From: Roseibium alexandrii DFL-11
GTDB taxonomy: Bacteria; Pseudomonadota; Alphaproteobacteria; Rhizobiales; Stappiaceae
Reading direction: 5' to 3'
Length of the DNA stretch: 64,000 nucleotides
Assembly: GCF_000158095.2 (NCBI RefSeq)
Contig: NZ_CM011002.1
Coordinates: 1,131,228-1,195,227, forward strand
A program made the translations under genes and the position numbers. Shown piece by piece: positions 25,601 to 32,528 of this stretch. Below the pieces are notes generated by a model. The model did no database searches. It worked only from the letters and a program-made list of their open reading frames with translations, and had not been told where the DNA came from. Positions within the stretch are counted from its first letter, which is position 1; each line of letters starts with the position of its first letter.

Positions 25601-26551
25601 TACCTCGCCAGCATGGCAAAGTGGTTTGGCGGCCTCCTAGGCAAGATCGGCGGCGCGTTCAAGGCTGCGGTCGCAATCCTCCGCATTGGTCTCTCGACGC
25701 TGAGTGGCTGGGCTGTCCGCGCCGGTGTGGCTCTCGCAGGACTGATGACTCCTCTTACCGGCCTGATCGCTGCGGTGACGGGCGGGATCGCCTTGCTGAC
25801 AAGCCCGCAGATCACACAGAAGGGTGATGCCTGGATCAAGGAGAACGCTCCGGAGTGGCTCTCAAGTATCCTGACCTGGAAGCCTTTCGAGGGTAGTTCG
25901 TTTGATCCGGTTGTCATGAACAATGCGGTTCAGGAGAAGATTTTCGGCAAGGAACAGATCAAAGCTCCTGCACAATCTGCCGAGATCATCGAGCTGCAGA
26001 AATGGGCAAAAGAGAACGGCATCGAGACCGGCAAACTTGCCCCTGTCGAGTGGCCTGAGATGCCTAAGATGCCGGGCGTAAGCGCTGAATTTGCGGTTCC
26101 GGACTTCCCCGCAATGCCCGCGAATGACAATGCGGCGCCGTGGTGGTCTCCGGTCGAGATGCCGAAGATGCCCCAAGTCTCCGGAAACACAGCCCTTGCG
26201 CCGTATGTTGATCCCGTGGACGCGATCGGCACTGAGACCGACTTCCGGCCGGAACCAAGCGGCTTTATGTCAGTTCCGCTCGATCGGCAGGATAGCGCTG
26301 CAGTGGTTGCCGCGATTAACAACCTGGACGGCAGGATGACCGGCCTGCAGACACGGTTGGACTCGATCGACGGATCATCTCGCCAAACAGCCACCAACAC
26401 CGGGCAGACGGCAGCGAACACCGCCAACCTGGGCGCGCAGATCAGCGCAACGCTGCGAGGAGCACTTGCAAGGGTTCCGGCATCCAATGCCCCAGGATCT
26501 CCGCAACGCTCTGTCGTATCGAGCAACGGGCAGAGTGGTCCGCATCTCTAA
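22661..26551 (+). CDS. Phage tail tape measure protein, TP901 type
   Basis: 1296 residues from ATG 22661 (an in-frame ATG at 22613 would add 16 residues; neither has a strong ribosome site). The N-terminal 300 residues match TP901-type tape measure proteins: long amphipathic helices with T-G-A-V-T-A-P-Q-I-A-T-A-Q-F-E-L, L-A-D-K-M-T-D-V-M-A-G-F-G and G-A-E-A-G-N-S-L-K-S-A-L-I-K-L. The middle and C-terminal parts hold many hydrophobic, Ala/Gly-rich helices and a Lys/Gly linker near residue 950. Tape measures set siphophage tail length at about 0.15 nm per residue, which would give a tail near 190 nm. It is placed between terminase and portal, which is unlike lambda, where H follows the capsid and tube genes. 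Confidence 0.9.
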   Translation: MSESQKSFTAWIKLGSKFSATGFVAAENALRRLDAKMGAMRTGARRLSTSFSNMGDRLAGAAAVASTISIPAAIGLNQTVTQLGDLEKSYANIAAFSGESAENLKALQEQGRKLARTGAVTAPQIATAQFELTKSGWSADDILAGMPDLVKGSVALGLDISPLADKMTDVMAGFGIARDQMTGTMELFAAAVGSSAMNGNQFFEAMKSAGPAAQIAGVPIEQLTTMIAGFADAGLFGAEAGNSLKSALIKLTAPTPKLRKQLEGIGVNFDQVYQKISKIQSGKIKTALELVGIEGEDKLRADIRKTLLDDTMSVQQRVDVAVDMAADGRNLSNEMRQQLEDSFKGSIELTDGNIDPLKLIDQIRSKFKETGQVDATIMREIFGLETLSAGQKFLDQLDSLEERERAIMKKRAGFLGSVYDSNLDTIINAQQRMGNAFKEFFQTLGGQDGETFKNAFKGIADTIFSITDALRENPEAARGALKALTGLTLLAPGLMALSLAASGLGTALRPVAALSNLALAPVQAGVMKLAGGFGAMAAALPTSTRKAKAFAKSLKGITAASIASKAALLPLRGALAAVGGAMKLLKFGILGTGFAAAAVGVAALADVFPELSRRMGPALADAATDGLVAINRLTQGDFSGAWQSLKDAWADITKGFEESAPLMRWAFSGVLNGLEETFPALAGFRKTVSETFKSVSDAFSDLFKGDGTESNFLGWLSDTARNAGNNLLGVFDATLATFNDRFTGWMKGIKDGSATWADGFRVGYDTLKTLMSEVWALFEDSPVVRWLDEQLPSFEIFRDAVEGVGSAFDKMIGVFTKKRINANGDEMASLGEQLASLGTSITDSMLSAAATVLETVAAAINQLADALDRFRQARADGKGLFASLVDGLGELGAAGWAGVILAGIWAISKAWKAAAATVGIYKGAVDLAKSKMGWAFDLPGAGDADTKKKGGTGKGSGSAPKTGKGGIFSHFADLLKAAFGYLASMAKWFGGLLGKIGGAFKAAVAILRIGLSTLSGWAVRAGVALAGLMTPLTGLIAAVTGGIALLTSPQITQKGDAWIKENAPEWLSSILTWKPFEGSSFDPVVMNNAVQEKIFGKEQIKAPAQSAEIIELQKWAKENGIETGKLAPVEWPEMPKMPGVSAEFAVPDFPAMPANDNAAPWWSPVEMPKMPQVSGNTALAPYVDPVDAIGTETDFRPEPSGFMSVPLDRQDSAAVVAAINNLDGRMTGLQTRLDSIDGSSRQTATNTGQTAANTANLGAQISATLRGALARVPASNAPGSPQRSVVSSNGQSGPHL

Positions 26552-26572
26552 GTCGACGCGCTGATTCAAGAG

Positions 26573-26611
26573 TCCCCCGCATCTATGGACAGTTTTTGGC
26601 CGTGCGGGGGA
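26573..26611 (+). promoter_or_regulatory. Stable hairpin ahead of the portal gene
   Basis: TCCCCCGCA (26573-26581) pairs perfectly with TGCGGGGGA (26603-26611) around a 21-nt loop. No T-run follows, so it is not a normal terminator. It sits 33 bp before the portal start and could process or stabilise mRNA, or limit portal translation relative to tape measure. Confidence 0.5.
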
Positions 26612-26644
26612 TCATAGTTGCAGACCGAAATCACAGGATATCAA

Positions 26645-28336
26645 ATGACTTCCACAATCAGCTCGCCGCGCCATCAAGGGTCCGGCTATCATACACCGTA
26701 CAATGACCGCATTCGCCAGATGTCAGAGGGCGAATATTGGGCTCCGCCGCTCCGCTCAACTGATGGTGACATCATCGGGGCTCGACCGTACACAGAAGCC
26801 CGACTTAAACAGCTCGCCCAGACCGCGCCATTCCTGGCCGGGGCGATCGATCTTATTTGCGTGCTGGCGATCGGCAGCAAGGCTCCACGGGTGCAGTCTA
26901 CCCCAAATTGGCGCCTTATCCCGGGTGCGACGGAAGAATGGGCGGAGACGTTCTCAGATCGCGTCGAGCTCGAGTGGCAAAGCTACATTTCAAGCGATCA
27001 GAATTATGTCGACAGTTCGCGGAAGCACAACTTCCTGGCGTTCCTCTGGCAGGCCTATCGAAGCTTTCTCGTGAATGGGGAAATTGCCGCTCTCAGCAAG
27101 ATCGACAAGAAGCAGCAGCTGAAGAACAGCACGGCGATTATGCTAATAGACCCAGCTCGCATCAAGACATCCCCGACCGCGCAGAACAAGCAAGACATCC
27201 GGGATGGCATCGAGCACGATGAGCAAACCGGCGAGGTGAAGTTCTACCATATCGCGAATAGCAATCCGCGCGACTCCCTTGCGCAGAAGGTTGAATACGT
27301 CCGGACCCCGCCGAAATCATCCACCGGTCGCAAGCTCGTTTTGCATCATTTCGATCCAGTAGGATGTGAACAATCGCGCGGCATTAGTCCGCTAAGTCCT
27401 GCCATCAACGCGGTCAAGCAACAAATGGATTTGTCCGAGTCCGCCCGGCGCTCCGCTGCACTTCAGTCCGGCTACATGCTCGCATTCAAGTCGAAGCTGA
27501 CCACGGAGGAGGTGCAGGCTGCGCTTGGACAGGTGTTTGAACCTGATACTCCAACAGATGGTGGCGGCTACGTCTCCGCATCATCTTCTGAAGATCCGCT
27601 GGGCGGGTTGCATGACCATGTTCGCGCGGTTCAAGTGCGAGATGCAACATACCTGAAAGGCCGCAAGACCGGGCTTCAAAACATGGTAGGCGGTCCAAAC
27701 TCGCCAGCAGCCTTGCAGCTGTTGCCGGGGCAGGAGGTCGAGTTCCTGAATGCGGACATCTCAAGCGACTTTTCCCCGTTCGTGGACGTTGCAATCAAAG
27801 AGGTTGCAAGATCTATGGGTCTCAACCTAGACGCGGTGTCGGGGGACTTCTCAAAAACGAGCTACTCGGGCGGGACCTTAAGCCTCGCCCTTCAGCAGGC
27901 ATCCACCGCAAGCATGGCCGCGCGTGTCCTGGTTCCCTTCATTCGCGAGATCTATGCACTGTTTGTCGAGACGTTCCTGATGACCGAGGAGGGTATGGAT
28001 CTCCTCCCTTCCGAGGTCGACTTCTGGAGCCATCGTGACGCGATCTTATCGTGCACGATCAAAATGGGCACACCTCTCAGCATGGACCCCGTGAAGATGG
28101 CCAAGAGCCTCGAGATCATGGTGAAAAACCGCATGATCAGTCTCGAGACGGCGAGCTCTCGTATCGGCGAGGACCTCTCCGCATCCCTGCTGCAGCAGAA
28201 GCGCGAACAAGACACGATCGATGCCCTGGGGCTCCGCTCTTTGGAGAGCAACAAGAACGAAACCATTGACGAATTCCCCGATGATGAAAGCGATGACGCG
28301 CCGGGCAATCGTCAGCAGCAAGATCAGGAGTCCTGA
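26645..28336 (+). CDS. Portal protein, lambda gpB family
   Basis: 563 residues from ATG 26645 with ACAGGA nine bases upstream; an in-frame TTG at 26618 is rejected. The lambda-portal pattern is visible: R-L-K-Q-L-A-Q-T-A-P-F-L-A-G-A-I-D near the N-terminus, W-Q-A-Y-R-S-F-L-V-N-G-E, G-C-E-Q-S-R-G-I-S-P-L-S-P-A-I, the crown/stem helices, and G-L-N-L-D-A-V-S-G-D-F-S-K-T-S-Y-S in the clip/wing region. The dodecameric portal is the DNA gate of the head. In lambda the portal follows terminase and gpW; here the tape measure intervenes. Confidence 0.93.
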   Translation: MTSTISSPRHQGSGYHTPYNDRIRQMSEGEYWAPPLRSTDGDIIGARPYTEARLKQLAQTAPFLAGAIDLICVLAIGSKAPRVQSTPNWRLIPGATEEWAETFSDRVELEWQSYISSDQNYVDSSRKHNFLAFLWQAYRSFLVNGEIAALSKIDKKQQLKNSTAIMLIDPARIKTSPTAQNKQDIRDGIEHDEQTGEVKFYHIANSNPRDSLAQKVEYVRTPPKSSTGRKLVLHHFDPVGCEQSRGISPLSPAINAVKQQMDLSESARRSAALQSGYMLAFKSKLTTEEVQAALGQVFEPDTPTDGGGYVSASSSEDPLGGLHDHVRAVQVRDATYLKGRKTGLQNMVGGPNSPAALQLLPGQEVEFLNADISSDFSPFVDVAIKEVARSMGLNLDAVSGDFSKTSYSGGTLSLALQQASTASMAARVLVPFIREIYALFVETFLMTEEGMDLLPSEVDFWSHRDAILSCTIKMGTPLSMDPVKMAKSLEIMVKNRMISLETASSRIGEDLSASLLQQKREQDTIDALGLRSLESNKNETIDEFPDDESDDAPGNRQQQDQES

Positions 28337-28337
28337 G

Positions 28338-28622
28338 ATGCCGTGCTTTAACAACGGGTCCGCTGGAAACGGCGGATCATCTTACGAGTGTTCCGTCGAG
28401 CTGAAGCGGCTTTACGACATCTATATGAAACTGACCTCCGGCCGGGCGATCAGCGAACAGCAGGACGCGGAATATCGCCGGGTGAAGTTTGCCCAGGGCG
28501 ATCCTGAAAAGATCCTCGAGCTCTATGGAATGTACTGGGATCAATGCGGAGCTGAATCCGGTCTTCCGGATCTCCGCAAGGCTGGGCGCATTGAACAGAA
28601 GGCGATCAGATTCCGCGGTTAG
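28338..28622 (+). CDS. gpW-like head-tail connector protein
   Basis: 94 residues from ATG 28338, with AGGAG seven bases upstream and one base after the portal stop. The core L-K-R-L-Y-D-I-Y-M-K-L-T-S-G-R, then R-R-V-K-F-A-Q-G-D-P-E-K-I-L-E-L-Y follows the gpW pattern of helix, short gap with a tight R-R-V-x-F strand, and second helix. gpW joins the portal in lambda head completion. In lambda W lies before the portal gene; here it follows it. The N-terminus has extra Gly/Asn residues. Assignment by pattern only. Confidence 0.6.
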   Translation: MPCFNNGSAGNGGSSYECSVELKRLYDIYMKLTSGRAISEQQDAEYRRVKFAQGDPEKILELYGMYWDQCGAESGLPDLRKAGRIEQKAIRFRG

Positions 28623-28728
28623 ATTCCGGAGTGAATCCAAGGTTTTCCCTGGGGTTTACCTTTTTGGGCAGCCCCCCTTAAGGTTTTAACAAGGCTGGAA
28701 ACAGCAAGACCAAAACACAGGAGTTAGG

Positions 28729-29493
28729 ATGTCTATCCTAGATCAAGCATTGGGGGCCGATGCCCCCTCGAGCGCATTAGCGCGTAAGAACATCGTTCAC
28801 GATATTATCGATCAGCAGAAAGTCTCGCACGCTGAATTAGGGCGCGAGGTGAAGCATCTGCGGAAGGTTCTCGAAGACACAGAGAACGCAGCCATTCTGT
28901 CAGCAGCCTCAAAAGAGGACGTGCGGCAAGCGAAAGCCAATCTCGATGAGGCTGAGCGCGATCACGCTGCTGCAAAGCGCGTCATCAAGGCGCTCGAGGA
29001 TGAGATGCCCGATCTGATCGCTGCCGCCGAGCAAGAGGTCGAGGCCGCCGCGAAGCGGAAGGCTGATGCCGAAAAGGCCATGGAGACCATCTCCGCCGAT
29101 GTCGACGCAGCCCTGCAGGCCCAAGCCGATTATGAGGCCGCTGTCGCCGCAGCCCAAGAAGCGCGGGACAAGGTGATCGATGAGCTTGCCCAGGTCACTC
29201 CTGAGGCCGCGCGCATGGTTCGCGGTGGTGCTGATGCCGACGCGATCAAAGAACGCGCGCAGCAGGAGCTCGAGGCCGCTGCTGAAGGGCTTTCAATCAC
29301 TGAATACGATCTCCGGAATGGAGCGCTCCGCACCGACGCTGCAAAGCGCAATGACGCGCTGCAAGAGATCGACCTCGATGGCCCTTCCGTTTTCATGATG
29401 AAAAGCGAGCCGATCGAACAAACGGCGGAGTCGCTGCAAGTACCGCAGCAGACGCGCTGGGACCCTGAGCTTAAACAAATGGTGGCAATCTAA
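28729..29493 (+). CDS. Coiled-coil protein, putative capsid scaffold
   Basis: 254 residues. Residues about 35-190 are an almost unbroken Ala/Glu/Lys/Asp-rich coiled coil (E-R-D-H-A-A-A-K-R-V-I-K-A-L-E-D and A-A-K-R-K-A-D-A-E-K-A-M). It stops one base into the capsid start codon (TAATG). A coiled-coil gene directly before a capsid gene in the absence of a protease suggests a scaffolding protein. The C-terminal 50 residues (D-L-D-G-P-S-V-F-M-M-K and Q-Q-T-R-W-D-P-E-L-K-Q-M) are not coiled and might bind the capsid. No known family was recognised, so the role is inferred from position and form. Confidence 0.55.
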   Translation: MSILDQALGADAPSSALARKNIVHDIIDQQKVSHAELGREVKHLRKVLEDTENAAILSAASKEDVRQAKANLDEAERDHAAAKRVIKALEDEMPDLIAAAEQEVEAAAKRKADAEKAMETISADVDAALQAQADYEAAVAAAQEARDKVIDELAQVTPEAARMVRGGADADAIKERAQQELEAAAEGLSITEYDLRNGALRTDAAKRNDALQEIDLDGPSVFMMKSEPIEQTAESLQVPQQTRWDPELKQMVAI

Positions 29494-30563
29494 TGAGCGG
29501 CAACCCTGCAAATATTCAACGTTACTCCCAGGCTGATGTCGAGGCCATGGTCGAGGAGGCAGATGTCCCGTCTCGCTTCCTGACTCGCCTGCTATTCCCG
29601 ACTGAGGTCTATTCCGACGCGCAGCATATCGAGTGGGATATCGTCCGGAAGGGCCGCCGCATGGCGCCATTCGTGGCGCCAACCGTTCGCGGTCGCCCGA
29701 TGGCTCGCGAGGGTTTTGTGACGAAAGCGCTCAAGCCCGCTTATGTGAAGCAGACAACCACCGTCGACCAAATGCGGCCACTTTCCCGTACACCGGGCGA
29801 GTCCTGGGGTGGTGATCTGACACCGGCACAGCGTCTTGATATCTTGCTGGCACAAGACATCGTGCAGCACAAAGAGTCTCTGAATAACCGTATTGAGTGG
29901 ATGGCCGCGCAGACGCTCTTGAATGGCGGTTACACCATTGTCGGCGAGGAGTACCCGGAAACCGCGATCGACTTCATGATGCCGTCCGCTTTGAACATCG
30001 CAATGGCGGGCGCTGCGACCTGGGATCAAACCACGTCGAGCCCTATCCGCGATATCGAACAGATGGCGTTGACCGTCCGCACTGTCGGTTATGGCGTTGT
30101 TTGCCGCGACATCATTATGGACCCTCTGGCGTGGTCGCTGTTCAAAGAGCATGCCGATGTTAAGGAGAGACTCGATCTCGACGTTGGCCGATCTGGAGCC
30201 TGGGCGCAGACAAGCCTGGATCTCGGCATTCAGGCGGGCGAGGACTATCAGTCGGGCTGGATGGCTGGCACCCTGGACGGCAGATTTAGAATTTTCGTTT
30301 ACAACGCCACATACGAAGATGAGACCGGCACCCGGCAGGACTATATGCCGCCGTACACCGTGATCGTTTGCGCGCCGGGCGAGATGGGCGGACGCCAGTA
30401 TTTCGGGCAGATCGTGGACACGGAAGCTTCCTACGAGGCTGTGAAGCAATTCTTCAAGTCGCGCTCACAGTGGGACCCGTCCGGCGAGGAGGTTCTCTCT
30501 CAGAGTGCTCCATTGGTAGGCCCGCATCGGTGGGGTTCCTGGGGCGTGATGACGGTGGCGTGA
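29493..30563 (+). CDS. Major capsid protein, lambda gpE family
   Basis: 356 residues. HK97-fold gpE-type features: V-P-S-R-F-L-T-R-L-L-F-P near the N-terminus, H-I-E-W-D-I-V-R-K-G-R-R-M-A-P-F-V-A-P (E-loop region), the spine helix A-Q-R-L-D-I-L-L-A-Q-D-I-V-Q-H-K-E-S-L-N-N-R-I-E-W, and the C-terminal A-domain with E-T-G-T-R-Q-D-Y-M-P-P-Y and G-R-Q-Y-F-G-Q. Length fits lambda E (341). It overlaps the upstream putative scaffold gene and the downstream ORF by one base each. No decoration protein gene (gpD type) is recognised next to it. Confidence 0.93.
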   Translation: MSGNPANIQRYSQADVEAMVEEADVPSRFLTRLLFPTEVYSDAQHIEWDIVRKGRRMAPFVAPTVRGRPMAREGFVTKALKPAYVKQTTTVDQMRPLSRTPGESWGGDLTPAQRLDILLAQDIVQHKESLNNRIEWMAAQTLLNGGYTIVGEEYPETAIDFMMPSALNIAMAGAATWDQTTSSPIRDIEQMALTVRTVGYGVVCRDIIMDPLAWSLFKEHADVKERLDLDVGRSGAWAQTSLDLGIQAGEDYQSGWMAGTLDGRFRIFVYNATYEDETGTRQDYMPPYTVIVCAPGEMGGRQYFGQIVDTEASYEAVKQFFKSRSQWDPSGEEVLSQSAPLVGPHRWGSWGVMTVA

Positions 30564-31015
30564 TGAGTAAAGAGCAATTGAAACAGGAGCGGGCGGCCAG
30601 ATATGGCACCCGCACCGCAAACCGGATGCTCGATGAGGCCGCAATGACAGAACAAGAGCACGCCATCGAGGCCGCTGTCGCAGGTGCGATCGCAAGCGAG
30701 CGCAACCGGATCGCATCAATCATGGCCCTGGACGAATACGCCGGGCGCGAACAGCTGGCCAAGATTGCCATTCAAAAGGGCATGGATGTTTCCACGGCTG
30801 CGGAGATGCTGCGCGCATCACCGATCGCCCAGGCTCCAAGAGCGGAGAACGGCAAGGCACAACGCGCGGCCATGGAAAAGCTATTCGGCGAGGTTCCGGC
30901 TGTCCGGCCAGATCCGCAAGGCACCGGGCTTGTGTCTTCCGAGAACAACCGGCGCGCGGACATGGTGGCAGCTGCGCGACAGGCGCGTGAGGCAAAGTAC
31001 GGGGCGGGGCGATGA
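30563..31015 (+). CDS. Nu3-like / head-protease C-terminal-like protein without protease domain
   Basis: 150 residues from ATG 30563 (shares one base with the capsid stop; the long in-frame extension upstream overlaps the capsid gene and is rejected). S-E-R-N-R-I-A-S-I-M-A-L-D-E-Y-A-G-R-E-Q-L-A-K-I-A-I-Q-K-G-M-D-V-S-T-A-A-E-M-L resembles the C-terminal region of phage head maturation proteases of the S49 type (lambda gpC), the part that exists separately as scaffold Nu3. The protease domain itself is missing. Likely an internal scaffold or assembly factor. Pattern-based; moderate confidence. Confidence 0.5.
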   Translation: MSKEQLKQERAARYGTRTANRMLDEAAMTEQEHAIEAAVAGAIASERNRIASIMALDEYAGREQLAKIAIQKGMDVSTAAEMLRASPIAQAPRAENGKAQRAAMEKLFGEVPAVRPDPQGTGLVSSENNRRADMVAAARQAREAKYGAGR

Positions 31016-31314
31016 CAGTGACGATCGAAAACCCGGCATCGGCTAAACGCGCCGTGAAGGTGGCGTTCCGGAAAGAATCCGAGACGGCATTCCTCGAGGC
31101 TGCTGATGCAATCACCGCAGGGCGTCCTGGACGCCGGAAGTTGCGTGAAAGACTGATCAGGGAGTACCGGCGATCAGATCGCCTGGAAGGCTCTCAATAT
31201 GTCATCGCGCCGGGCGAGGTTGTGAGGTTGACTGATGGCACGTCCGGCCACGATGACGCGGCCGCGCAAAAGGGCACCCTGGAAGCGCAAGGCCTGATCG
31301 TCACAGTGAAGTAA
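31012..31314 (+). CDS. Small protein (100 aa), last gene of the structural operon
   Basis: 100 residues, ATGA overlap with the previous gene. Basic N-terminal half (G-R-P-G-R-R-K-L-R-E-R-L-I-R-E-Y-R-R) and a C-terminal half that looks beta-rich and ends E-A-Q-G-L-I-V-T-V-K. Position right after capsid genes resembles lambda FI, a head-packaging helper, but similarity in sequence is not visible to me. A terminator follows 55 bp downstream. Confidence 0.5.
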   Translation: MTVTIENPASAKRAVKVAFRKESETAFLEAADAITAGRPGRRKLRERLIREYRRSDRLEGSQYVIAPGEVVRLTDGTSGHDDAAAQKGTLEAQGLIVTVK

Positions 31315-31368
31315 TTCCTTCTGCGGAAGGCGCTGCGGCTCCCAAAACATAAGCAGCGCAAAACTTGG

Positions 31369-31397
31369 CCCCAGCTGGAAACGGCTGGGGTTTTTTT
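31369..31397 (+). terminator. Rho-independent terminator at the end of the structural operon
   Basis: CCCCAGC/GCTGGGG stem (31369-31375 and 31384-31390) with an 8-nt loop, then TTTTTTT. A second hairpin AGGGCG/CGCCCT with a T-rich loop at 31421-31443 may back it up before the attachment region. Confidence 0.92.
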
Positions 31398-31444
31398 ATA
31401 CGATCGCCGGATCGAAGAGCAGGGCGGTCTTTTTTTTCGCCCTA

Positions 31445-31464
31445 GGTGCTACGCAGGTGCTACG
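31445..31464. promoter_or_regulatory. Putative integrase arm-type sites, right end
   Basis: GGTGCTACG at 31445-31453 and again at 31456-31464, 11 bp apart, about 47 bp inside the attR core. Same sequence, orientation and spacing as the pair at 6930-6949. Confidence 0.6.
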
Positions 31465-31510
31465 GCTTATTTTGTTAGGGGTGTGGGGTGCTGGTAAGTC
31501 TTTGATTTTG

Positions 31511-31562
31511 TTGGTGAGCCGACAGGGGTTCGAACCCTGGACCTACTGATTAAAAGTCAGTT
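31511..31562. repeat. attR core, 52-bp direct repeat inside tRNA-Lys
   Basis: Identical to 6764-6815. It covers tRNA positions 26-76 and one flanking base, so the element brought a functional tRNA 3' half that rebuilds the gene on integration. Confidence 0.93.
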
Positions 31563-31587
31563 GCTCTACCAGCTGAGCTATCGGCTC
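31512..31587 (-). tRNA. tRNA-Lys (anticodon UUU)
   Basis: 76 nt on the minus strand with encoded CCA (31512-31514 complement). The acceptor stem GAGCCGA/TCGGCTC pairs fully, with D arm GCTC..GAGC, anticodon stem ACTGA/TCAGT around CTTTTAA, and T arm CAGGG/CCCTG. All arms pair, so it should be functional. Its 3' part is supplied by the integrated element. The promoter must lie to the right (above 31587). Confidence 0.97.
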
Positions 31588-31983
31588 TCACCAAAACCAA
31601 CGTTTTATGGTGCCGCGTTTGCGCCGCATCTCGTCGGTGGCGCTGTGTTTATGCCGTCACCGGACACAATGCAAGAGGCAATTTTGATTTTTTCTACAGG
31701 ACTGTAAAAAATGCGGGGAGGGGTGTAGGTAGAATGATCATTCCACGTCAAAACTCATTAGGGACTGGTATCAGGTAGGCTTGTAAAGTATATCGGTGTT
31801 GATGGTGAAGATACGTTGTTCTGGGTGTCGATGATTACATAATCACGACTTAATTTGATTCATATTTATGAAAATATTTTCTTTTCTACTGCGAAAAATG
31901 TCATCTAGCGGCGTGTTCTTTAGTGCTGTAGCTTGATGTCAACATTGAGAGGCTACATGTACACAAATAAGAATGAGGCGCAA
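31588..31983. other. 396-bp region without a convincing gene
   Basis: Between tRNA-Lys and the next small gene. It must hold the leftward tRNA promoter; the rest is A/T-rich, with no ORF, repeat or terminator that I can support. Confidence 0.5.
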
Positions 31984-32250
31984 ATGAGCTCGATCGAGTT
32001 TGATTTCGTGAAAGGGCATATTGCGGCGACAATGACATTAATTCATGCATTGATTGATCAAGGTGCGGTCGATCGGGAGCGTCTCGACAGTTTTTTTGGT
32101 GCTTTTGTAAAAGATCTGCCAAATGACCGGGAAACGCTTAGCTTGAGGCTGATTATTGATCAATGGCGTGAGGGTCTTCGAAACGGAGAGTCGGAAGATT
32201 CTTTGAAAGGTCAGATATTTGCCGTGATTGAAGGCGGGCGCGTCAACTGA
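31984..32250 (+). CDS. Hypothetical small protein
   Basis: 88 residues from ATG 31984 (GAGG five bases upstream); in-frame ATGs at 31936 and 31957 could extend it to 104. No signal peptide. Helical throughout, with D-R-E-R-L-D-S-F-F-G-A-F-V-K-D-L and L-I-I-D-Q-W-R-E-G-L. It lies outside the integrated element. Family not recognised. Confidence 0.5.
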   Translation: MSSIEFDFVKGHIAATMTLIHALIDQGAVDRERLDSFFGAFVKDLPNDRETLSLRLIIDQWREGLRNGESEDSLKGQIFAVIEGGRVN

Positions 32251-32528
32251 GGGTGTGCGAACCGGGACCCAGATGTAACCAGCCTTAATACACCCCTGAA
32301 CAAACTGACATGACATCGTGTTTTGCTGTGTCACCTGCACTCAGGGACGCAGCCTACACGAGAAGCATGGCCTGGAAAACACAACCCAGGTGCCGAACAC
32401 GTGTTGCCTTATCTGGCCGCAGCTTCATCTCTTTGGTAAGGATGCAGTCTCAGCATAAGCATGTGAAGAGGTGGAGTGTGCAACAGTATCGGACACTGAT
32501 GGGTGCGCTTGGATTGGGCAAGAAGAGC

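Larger units (their letters stand above)
6764..31562. mobile_element. Integrated phage-like element at tRNA-Lys (candidate capsid-forming satellite or tail-less prophage)
   Basis: The boundaries are a 52-bp perfect direct repeat: the left copy is a tRNA 3'-half fragment and the right copy is inside the intact tRNA-Lys gene. A tyrosine integrase gene lies next to the left end. Contents in order are integration/regulation (6.9-10.1 kb), a candidate ADP-ribosyltransferase, a primase-polymerase/helicase, small coupled genes with gpU- and gpZ-like members, terminase, tape measure, portal, connector, capsid. All rightward genes are open and tightly packed with ATGA or TGATG overlaps, which argues against decay. 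I find no tail tube, tip, fibre, lysis, head protease or CI repressor gene. Layout resembles phage satellites of the capsid-forming type, but a deleted prophage is possible. Confidence 0.92.

Noticed and set aside
16185..31314. Gene transfer agent cluster
   Set aside because: GTA clusters are not bounded by att repeats, carry no integrase or replication gene and have complete tail modules; this has the opposite features.
6764..31562. Mu-like transposable phage
   Set aside because: No MuA/MuB-type transposase; a tyrosine integrase and tRNA att repeats are present.
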